Shown here: piece after piece, positions 10,045-19,850 of the stretch
Layout of the letters: every line of letters starts with the position of its first letter
Position numbering within the stretch: the stretch's first letter is position 1
Assembly: GCA_023266195.1 (NCBI GenBank)
Contig: JAHFRP010000005.1
Location: 148,910 to 212,909, forward strand
Length of the DNA stretch: 64,000 nucleotides
Source of the DNA: Sulfuricella sp.
Lineage (GTDB): Bacteria; Pseudomonadota; Gammaproteobacteria; Burkholderiales; Sulfuricellaceae
Reading direction: 5' to 3'
Notes under the pieces: generated by a model
Seen by the model: only the letters and a program-made list of their open reading frames with translations
Databases searched by the model: none
Told to the model about the DNA's origin: nothing
Translations under genes and position numbers: made by a program

Positions 10045-13000
10045 CTACGGCGAGCCCGTCCCGCGCATCAGCGCAATCAGGTCGTCGGCCGACGGCAGGG
10101 TGGCCGTTTCGTCGCCGGACAACACGCTCTCGGCCAGGGCGCGCTTGTCGTGGTGCAGATCGACGATGCGCTCCTCGATGGAGCCTTTCATCACCAGCCG
10201 ATACACGGTGACGGGGCGTTGCTGGCCGATGCGATGGGCACGGCCCATGGCCTGGTCTTCGGCAGCGGGATTCCACCAGGGGTCGGTGATGACCACATAG
10301 TCGGCGGCGGTGAGATTGAGCCCGAAGCCGCCGGCCTTGATGCTGATCAGGAACAGGTCGCCCTCGCCCGCCTGGAAGGCGGCGACGCGGCGCGTGCGTT
10401 CGGTGGCGGGCGTGGCGCCGTCGAGGTACTGGTAGCGGATGCCGGCCTCGTCCAGCGGGGCGCGCAGGATTTGCAGGAAATCCACGAACTGGCTGAATAC
10501 CAGCGCCTTGTGGCCGTTGGCGACGAGTTCCGCCGCCAGTTCGGCGAAGGCCTGCACCTTGGCTCCCGGCACGGCCGATTCCGGCGTCGCCAGGCGCGGG
10601 TCGCAGGCGGCGCGGCGCAGCCGGGTGAGCTGGGCGAGGATGTTGAGGTGCGCCTCTCCCGCCGACCCCGTAGCCAGGGCGCGATCCGCCTCGGCCACGG
10701 CTTGCCGGCGCAGGGCCTCGTAATGGGCGGCTTCGGCGGCTTCGGGAGCGATGCCGAGTATCAGTTCGGTGCGCGGCGGCAGCTCCGGCAGTACTTGCGC
10801 CTTGGTGCGGCGCATGACGAAAGGTGCGATCAGCCGCCGCAGCAGGTGCTGGGCGTCGCGGTCGCGGTTGCGCTCGATCGGCGCGGCGAAGCGCTGGTTG
10901 AAGCGCGGCAAGGTGGAAAGCAGGCCGGGGTTGGCGAAGCGCATGATGGACCACAGCTCGGCAAGGCGGTTTTCCACCGGCGTGCCGGACAGCGCCAGAC
11001 GAAAATCGGCGTTGAGCTCGAATACCGCCAGCGAGCGCTTGGCGCCGGCATTCTTGATCGCCTGTGCTTCGTCGGCGACCACCGTATGCCAGGCGCGCGC
11101 GGCGAAGCGCTCCTGCGACAGCTGCAACAGCGTGTAGGAAACGATAACGACATCCGTGGCGCCCGCGCCCGCGACCTGGTTTTCGCGGTCGCCTTCGCCG
11201 TAAATCTGCACGTTGAGGCCGGGGGCGAAGCGCTGCGCCTCGGCCTGCCAGTTGCCGCACAGCGAAGTGGGGGCAATCACCAGCGTTGCGCCGCCGGAAG
11301 CGCGGGCCAGCATCACGCCGAGCGCCTGCACGGTTTTGCCCAGCCCCATGTCGTCGGCCAGGCAGCCGCCAAGCCCGGCGGACGCCAGCCGCATCGCCCA
11401 CTGAAAGCCGTCTTCCTGATAGGGACGCAGTTCGGCCTGAAGGGACTTGGGCAGCGCCGGCGTTTCGCCCTGGGCAACACGTAGGCGTTCGATACCGGCA
11501 CGGAATTCCGCATCGGTTTTCGCGGACATGCCTTCCATGGCTTCGTCCAGCCAGGCGGCGGCAAGCCGTGGAATGCGCGCACCGTCCTTGCCGGACTCAA
11601 CTACGGCCGCAAGGTCGGCGAGCTGTTCCTTGAGCGTGCGGGTGAGCGCCGCATACACACCGTCGCCCATCGGGATGAAACGGCTGCGGCTTTTTGCCGC
11701 ATCAAGCAGGGCGCCGAAATCCAGCACCAGCCCCTCGTCCAGCGTGGCATTGCCGCCGACACGGAACCAGTCGCGCTCGCTTTTTACGGTCAGGCCGATC
11801 TGCGGCCTATCGATCGTGACGACGCGCACGCTCTTGCCCTTGGGCCAGTCCACCGCCGCCACATCGGGCAGTCCGGGCAGGGATTCGACCATGGCCAGCG
11901 CTTGCTCCGGGTTTTCCACCAGCCACTCGCAGGCACCCTGGATTTCCGGGCCTTCGAGAAAGGGCAGGGCATCGAGCACGGCATCCAGATGGGCTCGTTC
12001 GGCATGGAGATCGCGCCGGGTGCCTACCGTTTCGCCGCCGATGGCGGCCATCAGCCGGGTGCGGCCGGCGGCGGGCTGCAGGCGCGGGCCTTCGGGTCCG
12101 AGCGGGGCGACCACCAGGCGCAGCAGCAGGTGCTCGCCGGTAGGCGAGAGTTCGGCGCGCAAGCGCGATTCCGCCGGTATTTCGCGCGCAGCCTGGGCGC
12201 TGTCGGCATGTACCTGGAAATGGCGGGCAAGCGCATGGATGGTTTGTTGCAGCTCGTTCTGCGCGCTTGCCGGCACTTCAAGCCGGCCGGAGACGAGCTG
12301 CGCGGCGCGTTTCTGCGCGGCGGTAAGGCGGATGACGCGCACCCGTTGGGGCGTGTCCGGTACCAGCGTAATCAGGCGCAGAGCCTCCTCCTCGCGGCGC
12401 TCATCGCTATCCAGGTAGTAGCGGCCCTCCGGTTCCTTGTCCGGGCGCGGGGCGGGGGTAACGCGCATCTGGTAGTGCTCGCCCTTGCGCACGACTTCCA
12501 GCTCCGGCGTGCCTTCGACCAGATCCACCAGCTGATCGGGTGCGCTGGCGAGCACCACAGCCGGGTGGCCGACCAGCGCCATGACGGCGGCGGCGCGGTC
12601 GAGCGCGTAGCGCCGCGCATAGGCGCGATCCTGGCGGACGGCGCGGGCAACCTTGGCGTCCCACGGCGCCAGGCGCTCGTTGCCGGCGATTTTCGCCAAG
12701 CTCAGCGGCTTGGGCTTGCTCCAGCCGCGCGGGCCGCGTTTCTGTTCGAGCGCTTCGATTCCTTCCAGCGCGCCTTGCCTGCCCAGCTGGATTGACCAGA
12801 CAATGCGGGTGGATTCGCCGGCACCGGCCGGTTCGGCGCCCTCACCGCCCAAGGCTTGCAAGGCGGCAAGCACGTCGCGCCACTGTTCGCTGCGTGTCGC
12901 GACGAAAAATCCGGCAGGGGGCTCTTCGCCGCGCAGGGTGTTCCAGGCCGCGCCGACTTGTGCCGCGAGCCAGTCCAGGCGGCAGGCCTGCAGATGTTCT

Positions 13001-14220
13001 CGCATGGCCTCGACGAATTCGGCGAGTTTTTTGTCGTTGGCCCGGATGCCGAGCGTGCCCGCTCCAAGCCAGGCCGCCAACAGCATCCGCCACAGGCTGG
13101 AGAGCCAAGTATGGCTGCCGGAGCCAAGCCTGGGCTGGAACGCGTCTTTGTCGAGCGACGCGTCGCCCAGCCGCACGGACACGGCGTGCACCCAGCTGCC
13201 CCACGGATCGTACGGGCTGGGCTCGCGCTTGCCGGCTTCGCCGATGCAGAATTTGCGGGCGAGTTCCAGGTGCCTGGGGGTCTGCTGGGCGATCAGCGCG
13301 AGCGGGTAGTACCAGGCTATGCTGGCGGGAAAGATGCGCTTGCGTGCTCGCACTTCAGCTTGCCGACGCTTGATGGCGGCCTCGAAGCCGGCTTGCGCTT
13401 CGGCGAAACGTCCTTGCTGGACCAGCAAGGACGCGCGCAGGGCATCGACGGCGCCGCTGTCCAGTCCGTCCAGCGCCCGGTTCGCACCCGCGGCGTCGCC
13501 GCGTTGCAGAAGCAGATCCGCCAAACCCAGGCGCACATGCGGCGGCAGGGTATCCCGTCGGCTATCGAGTTTCCCGAGGGCCCACTCGCATGCCGGCAAC
13601 AGGTCGGGTTGCCAGAACTGGATCAGGCGGGTGGCTGCGTAGTAAAGCAATTGCGTTTGAAGTCCGGGATCCATCCGCTCGAAAGTCGGGCCGTCGAAAC
13701 CTTCGAAGAACGCATTATCGAGTATGCTTCCCCAGTCCATCATGCTTTGCTCGATCAACCTGGCCAGGCGGGAAAATTCCTCGGCCGGCGTGCCGGTGAA
13801 CGCCATCAGGCGCAACAGGGAAGCCGTCTCGGCACGCCCGTACAAAGGCCAGCGGTAGCGCGCCTGATCGGGACGGAAGGAGTCGAGCCGCTGCAGGGCG
13901 GCAAGCAGCGACGGCGCGGGGATGTCGTCGAGCAGGCGGCGATACAGCGGAATGCGCAAGTCGTCGCGCAGGCGGCAATAACCGTCCCGCCCCGGCAGTT
14001 CGGCCAGCATGCCGTGGCCGTGCAGCTCCCGGTGGGCGATTTTGATGTCTTCCTGCGTGAAATTTTTCCCGTCCGGCCGTTTCAGGCCCATCGATTGCAG
14101 GAGACTGTAGGCGGCGGAGCGCGGGCGGTACGTCCATAGCAGCGCCATGGCGAGCGAGACCTGGAGAGCGTGTTCCGACAGCGGGTAGGGCAGATCGGCG
14201 TGATCGGCGGTAAGAGGCAT
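10045..14220 (-). CDS. Large SNF2-family ATPase/helicase-like protein
   Basis: A 1391-residue protein. The C-terminal about 480 residues are a SNF2/Rad54-type DNA translocase: motif I DDMGLGKT (about 955-962), DEAQ box (about 1049-1052), SGTPVENR, and motif VI GRAHRIGQ (about 1325-1332). The N-terminal 900 residues carry no motif I recognise; part looks like helical repeats. Bacterial SNF2 proteins of this size act on DNA- or RNA polymerase-bound substrates, some in repair or defence. Proximity to mutM would fit repair, but that is inference. Codon use resembles the neighbours. Confidence 0.88.
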   Translation of the reverse strand: MPLTADHADLPYPLSEHALQVSLAMALLWTYRPRSAAYSLLQSMGLKRPDGKNFTQEDIKIAHRELHGHGMLAELPGRDGYCRLRDDLRIPLYRRLLDDIPAPSLLAALQRLDSFRPDQARYRWPLYGRAETASLLRLMAFTGTPAEEFSRLARLIEQSMMDWGSILDNAFFEGFDGPTFERMDPGLQTQLLYYAATRLIQFWQPDLLPACEWALGKLDSRRDTLPPHVRLGLADLLLQRGDAAGANRALDGLDSGAVDALRASLLVQQGRFAEAQAGFEAAIKRRQAEVRARKRIFPASIAWYYPLALIAQQTPRHLELARKFCIGEAGKREPSPYDPWGSWVHAVSVRLGDASLDKDAFQPRLGSGSHTWLSSLWRMLLAAWLGAGTLGIRANDKKLAEFVEAMREHLQACRLDWLAAQVGAAWNTLRGEEPPAGFFVATRSEQWRDVLAALQALGGEGAEPAGAGESTRIVWSIQLGRQGALEGIEALEQKRGPRGWSKPKPLSLAKIAGNERLAPWDAKVARAVRQDRAYARRYALDRAAAVMALVGHPAVVLASAPDQLVDLVEGTPELEVVRKGEHYQMRVTPAPRPDKEPEGRYYLDSDERREEEALRLITLVPDTPQRVRVIRLTAAQKRAAQLVSGRLEVPASAQNELQQTIHALARHFQVHADSAQAAREIPAESRLRAELSPTGEHLLLRLVVAPLGPEGPRLQPAAGRTRLMAAIGGETVGTRRDLHAERAHLDAVLDALPFLEGPEIQGACEWLVENPEQALAMVESLPGLPDVAAVDWPKGKSVRVVTIDRPQIGLTVKSERDWFRVGGNATLDEGLVLDFGALLDAAKSRSRFIPMGDGVYAALTRTLKEQLADLAAVVESGKDGARIPRLAAAWLDEAMEGMSAKTDAEFRAGIERLRVAQGETPALPKSLQAELRPYQEDGFQWAMRLASAGLGGCLADDMGLGKTVQALGVMLARASGGATLVIAPTSLCGNWQAEAQRFAPGLNVQIYGEGDRENQVAGAGATDVVIVSYTLLQLSQERFAARAWHTVVADEAQAIKNAGAKRSLAVFELNADFRLALSGTPVENRLAELWSIMRFANPGLLSTLPRFNQRFAAPIERNRDRDAQHLLRRLIAPFVMRRTKAQVLPELPPRTELILGIAPEAAEAAHYEALRRQAVAEADRALATGSAGEAHLNILAQLTRLRRAACDPRLATPESAVPGAKVQAFAELAAELVANGHKALVFSQFVDFLQILRAPLDEAGIRYQYLDGATPATERTRRVAAFQAGEGDLFLISIKAGGFGLNLTAADYVVITDPWWNPAAEDQAMGRAHRIGQQRPVTVYRLVMKGSIEERIVDLHHDKRALAESVLSGDETATLPSADDLIALMRGTGSP

Positions 14221-14311
14221 GGTGGTGTGCGATGTGTCGGCGCGGATATTGTTCCTGCCGGGCTGAAATCGGAGATTGTGCCGCTACTTGCCGGTTTTTC
14301 CTAGCCCCCGG

Positions 14312-15154
14312 TCATCGGATTTTCTCTATCCCCAGCCCCAGCAGCCGCTTCCCGACGCCGGCCGGGAAATGGTATTGCAGGTTCTCGTCCTCGCGCAGCA
14401 GCACCAGTTCCGGCTCGCGTTGCAGGATTTTGCCGGACAGGGTCTTGCCGCCGCGCAGATGCAGGGCGAATGCGGCTTGCGGCGGCGTGCCGTCGTACGG
14501 CTGGGTGAGCAGGCTGGATGCGTGGCGCCATTCGTCCGCCCAGCGGTTCAGGTCGTCCTGGGTCCATTCGGGGTGCGCCGGCGAGGCCGACCATTTGCCG
14601 CCCTGCGCCTGGCTGAGCTTCAGGTCGGCGGACTCGAAGCCGGCCGGCTCTTCGTCTTCGGCGAGGAAGGCGTGGGAGGCGAAATCGGCGGGCAGTCTCA
14701 GCGCGCTGGCGAGGTGGCGCGGCGCGACCATAAACACATTGCCGCCGGTGGCGACGTAGACGCCGCCGGTGAGCGGATTCTGCGCGCCGAAGCTGAACTG
14801 CTGCCGGTCCAGGCTAAGTTGCAGGAGCGGCCGGTCGAGCTGGAAGCGGCCGAGGTCGGCGGCGGGAAAGCGTTGCGCGCTGGTGGCGGCGAGCGTTTCG
14901 AGCAGGCGCCGGATCGCTTCGCCATCGGCGCGCGCGCGGAAAGGCTGCGCTACGCGCCAGCCCGGCGGACTTTTTTCCAGCACGATGGCGGCTTGGCCGG
15001 GTTTTTCGATCGCGATGCGGCCGATCTCGGTGGCGGACAGCGTGGACAGCCGAAATTCGACCGGCCCGGCGGGCTTCGGCTTGAGCCAGACGAGCAGCGC
15101 CAAGGCGGCCACCAATGCGGCCAGTGCCAAGTTGAGCAGGATGCGGGGCTTCAC
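14312..15154 (-). CDS. DUF4340 domain protein of the Gld-type ABC cassette
   Basis: A 280-residue protein with one N-terminal membrane helix (about 5-23) and a soluble domain rich in the short beta/alpha units of DUF4340. The GTG start at 15154 overlaps the upstream GldG-like stop by 4 bases (GTGA); this start places the membrane anchor at the N-terminus. DUF4340 proteins routinely end GldA-GldF-GldG operons outside Bacteroidetes. The function is unknown; it is probably an accessory envelope component of the exporter. Confidence 0.8.
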   Translation of the reverse strand: MKPRILLNLALAALVAALALLVWLKPKPAGPVEFRLSTLSATEIGRIAIEKPGQAAIVLEKSPPGWRVAQPFRARADGEAIRRLLETLAATSAQRFPAADLGRFQLDRPLLQLSLDRQQFSFGAQNPLTGGVYVATGGNVFMVAPRHLASALRLPADFASHAFLAEDEEPAGFESADLKLSQAQGGKWSASPAHPEWTQDDLNRWADEWRHASSLLTQPYDGTPPQAAFALHLRGGKTLSGKILQREPELVLLREDENLQYHFPAGVGKRLLGLGIEKIR

Positions 15155-16503
15155 GCCTTGCGTCGCCGCCACCAGGTGCCGACGCCGATGGCGACGAATG
15201 CGAGCGGCAGGACGAGGAGGAAGCCGAGCGCGATCACCGAGGCGGCGGTTTTGCTCAGGGCCAGGCTGGTGTCCGGGGTCGCCTTGGTCGGGATGGTGAT
15301 GAGGTTGTCGTCGCGGGCGAGCCAGTTGAACAGGTTGAGGCCGAGGTCGAGGTTGCCGCCGTTGCCCAGATAGGTGTTGGAGAGGAATTCGCCGTTGCCG
15401 ATCACGACGATGCGCTGGTCCTTGTTCTCGACGCTGCGTTCGAGCGCGACGGCGATGGTGACCGGGCCGGGAATGTCGCGCTTCTTGTCGTACACCAGAG
15501 GCGCGTCGAGTTTGCCGGTCTTCACCCAGCCCTGCGGCGCTACATCGATCAGCGGGGTGACCCGCCACTCCTTGCTGTCGTTGATGCCGATCTGGCGTGC
15601 GAAGGGGAACGCGGTGACCAGGTTGAAGCCTTCCGTCGCCGGATGGCGGCCGTAGATCGCGCCGAGGGCGACGGTCGGGCTGGCGTTGAGCTGCTGCGCC
15701 GCCGGGTCCACCACGACGCCGGGCGTCAGCACCAGCCCCAGCGTTTCGGCGAGGGGCTGCAGGCCGTGCAGCGGTTCGGGGTCGATCAGCCACAGCAGGT
15801 TGCCGCCGGCGTTCAGGTATTTTTTCAGCTTTTCCACCTCGCCCGGCATCAGGTCCACCTGCGGGCTGGCGACCACCAGCAGGCTGGCGTTGGCGGGAAC
15901 GTCCTGGGCCAGGGCGAGGTTGAGCGCCGCGCTCTTGAAGCCCTTGCTTTCCAGCTTCCGGCCGAAGTCGCCGAGATCGTGGTTGGCGATGCCGTCCAGC
16001 TTGCGTTCGCCGTGGCCGTCCAGGTAGAACACCTGGCGCTTGCCGGCGCGCGCCAGCCGGGTCAGCAGCGAGGTCAGCGCCGGCTCGTTCAGGGTGGAAA
16101 GATGCTCGCTGCGGCCCTGGTATTCAACCACCATTTCGCCGTTGGCCTGGATGCCGGCGGCGCGGGTTTGCTGGGGCTGCTCGGCGGGATCGACGAACCT
16201 GAGCGTGAGGTCGGGCTTGGCGCGGGAGTAGAGGCCGACGAATTCGCCGATGATTTTTCGGATGTCGCCCAGGCGCGGGTCCTGCTGGGTGGCGTAGGCG
16301 GTGATGCCGACCGGGCCGGGCAGGTGTTTCAGGGTGTCGAGGCTGGCCTGGCTGAGCGAGTTGCGGCCGTTGCGGGTGATGTCCCATTGCGCCTGGTAGT
16401 CGCGCGACAGGTAAACGAACAGGCCGACGGCGACGAGGAACAGGGCGAGGAAGACGGCGCTGTGCAAGCGCAGTTGGAGCCGGTATTGGTCGGTCATTCT
16501 CAT
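15151..16503 (-). CDS. GldG-like ABC transporter auxiliary protein
   Basis: A 450-residue protein with an N-terminal membrane helix (about 13-32), a large extracytoplasmic domain of the ABC_transp_aux type, a C-terminal helix (about 421-443) and a basic WWRRRKA tail. In Flavobacterium GldG works with GldA/GldF in gliding; in proteobacteria the same trio lacks gliding partners and its substrate is unknown. It starts 3 bases after the GldF-like stop and overlaps the DUF4340 gene, so it is in the same operon. Confidence 0.85.
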   Translation of the reverse strand: MRMTDQYRLQLRLHSAVFLALFLVAVGLFVYLSRDYQAQWDITRNGRNSLSQASLDTLKHLPGPVGITAYATQQDPRLGDIRKIIGEFVGLYSRAKPDLTLRFVDPAEQPQQTRAAGIQANGEMVVEYQGRSEHLSTLNEPALTSLLTRLARAGKRQVFYLDGHGERKLDGIANHDLGDFGRKLESKGFKSAALNLALAQDVPANASLLVVASPQVDLMPGEVEKLKKYLNAGGNLLWLIDPEPLHGLQPLAETLGLVLTPGVVVDPAAQQLNASPTVALGAIYGRHPATEGFNLVTAFPFARQIGINDSKEWRVTPLIDVAPQGWVKTGKLDAPLVYDKKRDIPGPVTIAVALERSVENKDQRIVVIGNGEFLSNTYLGNGGNLDLGLNLFNWLARDDNLITIPTKATPDTSLALSKTAASVIALGFLLVLPLAFVAIGVGTWWRRRKA

Positions 16504-16506
16504 GGT

Positions 16507-17250
16507 TTATCCCCGCAGCCGTTGATTGTCGAGCCGGCGCACCGCGAGCACCAGGAACAGCAGGGTGAACAGCAGGAAATAGGCGGCATCGGCGGTGTTG
16601 ATCACGCCGCGGTTGAACGATTCGAAATGCTTCAGCAGCGATAAGGTATGCAGCCAGCTGTCGGGTTCGCGCGCCGACAGGTTGACGATCCACAGGCCGA
16701 GGAAAGCGCCCAGGCTGCCGACGGCGGCGGCGATCGGATGCGCGGTGAGGCTGGAAATGAACAGGCCGAGCGCGGCGAAGCTGGCGGCCAGCAAGGCCAG
16801 CCCGAGGACGTTGCCGGCGAGCAGGCCGAGATCGATGGCGGCGCCGGCGTAGAGCGACAGCGACATCGCTACGACCAGGCCGACGATCAGGCCGAGAAAG
16901 GCCATCAGGCCGAGGAACTTGCCGAGCACGATTTCGGTGACCGTAATCGGCGCGCTCAGGAACAGCGCCAGGGTCTGGTTGCGCCGTTCTTCGGCGATCA
17001 GGCGCATGGACAGGAGCGGCACCGCCATCAGCAGGACCATGGCGGCATTGCCGAACAGGGGGGCGACGACGAGCTCGGTAAGGCCGGGCGGATTGGCGAA
17101 CGCGGTGAATTGCGACTGCACGGCGAGGAAGGCATCGACCTGGCTCAGGAAGAAATAGGCCAGGATGAACTCCAGCACGGCCAGGATGATCCACGCCAGC
17201 GGCGAGCTGAACAGGGTTTTCAGCTCCTTGGCGGCGATGGTGAAAATCAT
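16507..17250 (-). CDS. GldF-like ABC-2 type permease
   Basis: A 247-residue integral membrane protein with about six helices, starting MIFTIAAKELKTLFSSPLAW, typical of ABC-2 permeases of the GldF/NosY type. The ATG at 17250 overlaps the ATPase stop by ATGA; earlier in-frame codons lie within the ATPase gene. It forms the membrane channel of the exporter with the adjacent ATPase and GldG-like protein. Confidence 0.87.
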   Translation of the reverse strand: MIFTIAAKELKTLFSSPLAWIILAVLEFILAYFFLSQVDAFLAVQSQFTAFANPPGLTELVVAPLFGNAAMVLLMAVPLLSMRLIAEERRNQTLALFLSAPITVTEIVLGKFLGLMAFLGLIVGLVVAMSLSLYAGAAIDLGLLAGNVLGLALLAASFAALGLFISSLTAHPIAAAVGSLGAFLGLWIVNLSAREPDSWLHTLSLLKHFESFNRGVINTADAAYFLLFTLLFLVLAVRRLDNQRLRG

Positions 17251-17990
17251 GCGCTTTCCTCCTGCTGTCGGGTGAGCTGGATGAATGCCTCTTCCAGGCT
17301 GGATTGCGCCGGATGCCGCTGCTTCAGCTCTTCCCAGTCGCCGCTGAACACCAGCTGGCCCAGGTGCATGATCTGAATCCGGTCGCACACGCTTTCCACT
17401 TCCGGCAGGATGTGGGTGGACAGGATCACGCTGTGCTCGCGGCCCAGTTCGCGCACCAGGCTGCGGATCTCGCGGATCTGGATCGGGTCGAGGCCGACGG
17501 TGGGCTCGTCCAGAATCACCACGCGCGGATTATGCACGATCGCCTGGGCGATGCCGACGCGCTGCTGGAAGCCCTTGGACAGGTTGCCGATCAGGCGTTT
17601 GCCGACCTCGGCCAGGCCGCAGCGCCGCTTGGCGCTTTCGACCGCCTCGGCGACGGCCGGCTTGGCGACGCGGCGCAGCCGGGCAGCCAGGCGCAGATAT
17701 TCGTCCACCGTCAGTTCGCGGTAAAGCGGCGGCGTCTCCGGCAGGTAGCCAAGCAGCGCCTTCGCTTGCCGCGGCTGCTCCAGCAGGTCGATCCCGCAGA
17801 TTTCGATGGTGCCGGCAGTGGGCGCCAGGCAGCCGGCCAGCATTTGCAGCGTGGTGGTCTTGCCGGCGCCATTCGGCCCCAGCAGGCCCAGCACTTCGCC
17901 CTGGCGCAGCTCGAAGCCGACATCGCGCACGGCGGTGCGCAAGCCGAAGTTGCGGGAAAGTGCGCGGGCGTTAAGGGTAATGTCTGGCAT
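17247..17990 (-). CDS. GldA-like ABC transporter ATPase
   Basis: A 247-residue ATPase: Walker A GPNGAGKTT (about 39-47), signature-region LSKGFQQR (about 139-146, an LSKG variant common in this subfamily) and Walker B VVILDEPTVGLDP (about 158-170). It resembles GldA and multidrug-type ABC-2 ATPases. First gene of a four-gene minus-strand operon, divergent from the TPR lipoprotein gene across about 130 bp. Confidence 0.9.
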   Translation of the reverse strand: MPDITLNARALSRNFGLRTAVRDVGFELRQGEVLGLLGPNGAGKTTTLQMLAGCLAPTAGTIEICGIDLLEQPRQAKALLGYLPETPPLYRELTVDEYLRLAARLRRVAKPAVAEAVESAKRRCGLAEVGKRLIGNLSKGFQQRVGIAQAIVHNPRVVILDEPTVGLDPIQIREIRSLVRELGREHSVILSTHILPEVESVCDRIQIMHLGQLVFSGDWEELKQRHPAQSSLEEAFIQLTRQQEESA

Positions 17991-18022
17991 CGTCTTGGAA
18001 GGGGCGGATGGCGGAGCCTGCT

Positions 18023-18050
18023 TTGAAAATGAGTGAATATGTCCTAATAT
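18023..18050 (+). promoter_or_regulatory. Likely sigma-70 promoter of the TPR lipoprotein-lolB-ispE operon
   Basis: TTGAAA (18023-18028), 16-bp spacer, TAATAT (18045-18050), in the divergent gap between the GldA-like gene and the TPR gene. It leaves a 5' leader of about 60 bases before the ATG at 18120. Confidence 0.55.
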
Positions 18051-18119
18051 GGGGAACGCGTAAAGGGTCTCGTCCTCTAAAGAACCTGATTGCCAACCAT
18101 TATTTATTATATCCCCGCG

Positions 18120-19850
18120 ATGAATTTTATATACCTAAAGCAGGTTCTAATGCTGGTTCCCGCAGTGTTTGCCGCAGCCGGCTGCGCCCAGATGCCGGCG
18201 CCGCAGGCGAGCCGGCCCGCCCCGCAGCCGGAACGCGCGGCGCGGACCGTGGCCCTGCCCGACGTCGAGTTGAGCAAGGGAATCCTGTTCCAGTTCCTGG
18301 TGTCGGAAATCGCCGGCCAGCGGGGAGAATCCGATCTGGCAGCGGAAAGCATGCTGGACCTGGCCAAGACGACGCGCGACCCGCGTCTGGCGAAGCGCGC
18401 CACCGAGATGGCGCTGCAGTCCCGGCGCGAGTCCCAGGCACTGGAGGCCAGCTCGCTTTGGCTTAAGCTCGACCCGGACGAAACCACGGCGCAGCAGGCC
18501 ATGGCGGCCCTGCTGGTCAACGGCGGTCGCCTGGATGAAGCCAGACCCCTGCTGGAAAAGCTGCTGGCGGAAGAAGGCGACGATGTTGGCAGGGCGCTGC
18601 TGCATTTGAACCAGTTGCTGGCGCGCCAGCAGGACAAGGCGGCGGTGCTGGCGCTGGTGGAGGATCTGACCCAGCCCTATTTGGATCGTGCCGAAGCCCA
18701 TTTCGCCATTGCCTTTGCGGCGTGGAGCGCGGGCAAGGACGAACAGGCGTTGCGCGAGATTCGCATTGCGGAAAAGCTGCGCCCCGACTGGGAAGCGGCA
18801 GCCCTGTTCCAGGGGCAGCTGTTGCAGCGCCGCTCCGCTGCCGAGGCGCTGGCGTTCTATCGCGACCTGCTCGCCCGGCAACCCAAAATGCAGGATGCGC
18901 GCCTGGCGTATGCGCGCCTGCTGGTGAGCGAGCGCCAGTACGTCGAGGCGCGCGGCCAGTTCGAAAAAGTGCTGGACGAGATGCCCGGCAACCCCGACGT
19001 GAGCCTGGCGGTGGGCCTTCTGGCCATGCAGCTCAAGGATTACGACGCGGCGGAGCGTTACCTGAAGCAGGCGCTGGCCGGCCACTACCACGACGAAGCG
19101 ACCGTGCGCGCGCATCTCGGCCAGCTGGCCGAAGAGCGCGGCCGCTTCGACGAAGCGGCGAGCTGGTATGCCTCGGTCGGCCCCGGCGAGCAATACCTTG
19201 CCGCGCAGATCCGCTATGCGGCGATGCTGGCCAAGCAGGACAAGCTGGCCGAAGCGCTTTCGCGCCTCAAGCAGGTCGCCGCGCAGAACAACCAGCAGCG
19301 AGCCCAGCTGGCGGTGGCGGAGGCGCAATTGCTGCGGGATGCCAAAGCCTATTCCGAAGCCTATGACCTGCTGGGCAAGGCGCTGGAGAAGCTGCCGAAT
19401 TATCCCGACTTGCTTTACGACCATGCCATGGCGGCGGAGAGGCTGGGGAAAATCGACGTGCTGGAGCAGGACTTGCGCAAACTGATTCAGCTCAAGCCCG
19501 ACTATGCCCATGCCTACAACGCGCTGGGCTACACCCTGGCGGATCGCTCGGAGCGGCTGGACGAGGCGCTGCAACTGGTCGAGAAGGCGATCAAGCTGGC
19601 GCCGGACGATTATTTCATCATGGACAGCCTGGGCTGGGTGTTTTACCGCATGGGGCAGCTCGGCAAGGCCGAAACCCTGCTCAAGAACGCCTACGCCGGC
19701 CAGCGCGACGCGGAAATCGCCGCGCATCTGGGCGAGGTGCTGTGGGCCGAAGGGAAGCACGAGGAAGCGGAAAAAATCTGGCAGTCTTCCCTGAAGGAAA
19801 ATCCTGGGCACGAAGCGTTGCTGAATGTCATCAACAAGTTTGCGAAATAG
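18120..19850 (+). CDS. TPR-repeat lipoprotein
   Basis: A 576-residue protein with a lipoprotein signal (hydrophobic core then AAAGC, lipidation Cys about residue 20) followed by many tetratricopeptide repeats over about 80-570, e.g. the ALGYTLADRSERLDEALQLV-type units near the C-terminus. It is expected at the outer or inner membrane facing the periplasm as a scaffold. The ATG at 18120 is preferred over an upstream TTG (18090) because it puts a normal n-region before the signal core. It overlaps lolB by 26 bases; this TPR-lolB-ispE order is standard in betaproteobacteria. Its partners are unknown. Confidence 0.85.
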   Translation: MNFIYLKQVLMLVPAVFAAAGCAQMPAPQASRPAPQPERAARTVALPDVELSKGILFQFLVSEIAGQRGESDLAAESMLDLAKTTRDPRLAKRATEMALQSRRESQALEASSLWLKLDPDETTAQQAMAALLVNGGRLDEARPLLEKLLAEEGDDVGRALLHLNQLLARQQDKAAVLALVEDLTQPYLDRAEAHFAIAFAAWSAGKDEQALREIRIAEKLRPDWEAAALFQGQLLQRRSAAEALAFYRDLLARQPKMQDARLAYARLLVSERQYVEARGQFEKVLDEMPGNPDVSLAVGLLAMQLKDYDAAERYLKQALAGHYHDEATVRAHLGQLAEERGRFDEAASWYASVGPGEQYLAAQIRYAAMLAKQDKLAEALSRLKQVAAQNNQQRAQLAVAEAQLLRDAKAYSEAYDLLGKALEKLPNYPDLLYDHAMAAERLGKIDVLEQDLRKLIQLKPDYAHAYNALGYTLADRSERLDEALQLVEKAIKLAPDDYFIMDSLGWVFYRMGQLGKAETLLKNAYAGQRDAEIAAHLGEVLWAEGKHEEAEKIWQSSLKENPGHEALLNVINKFAK

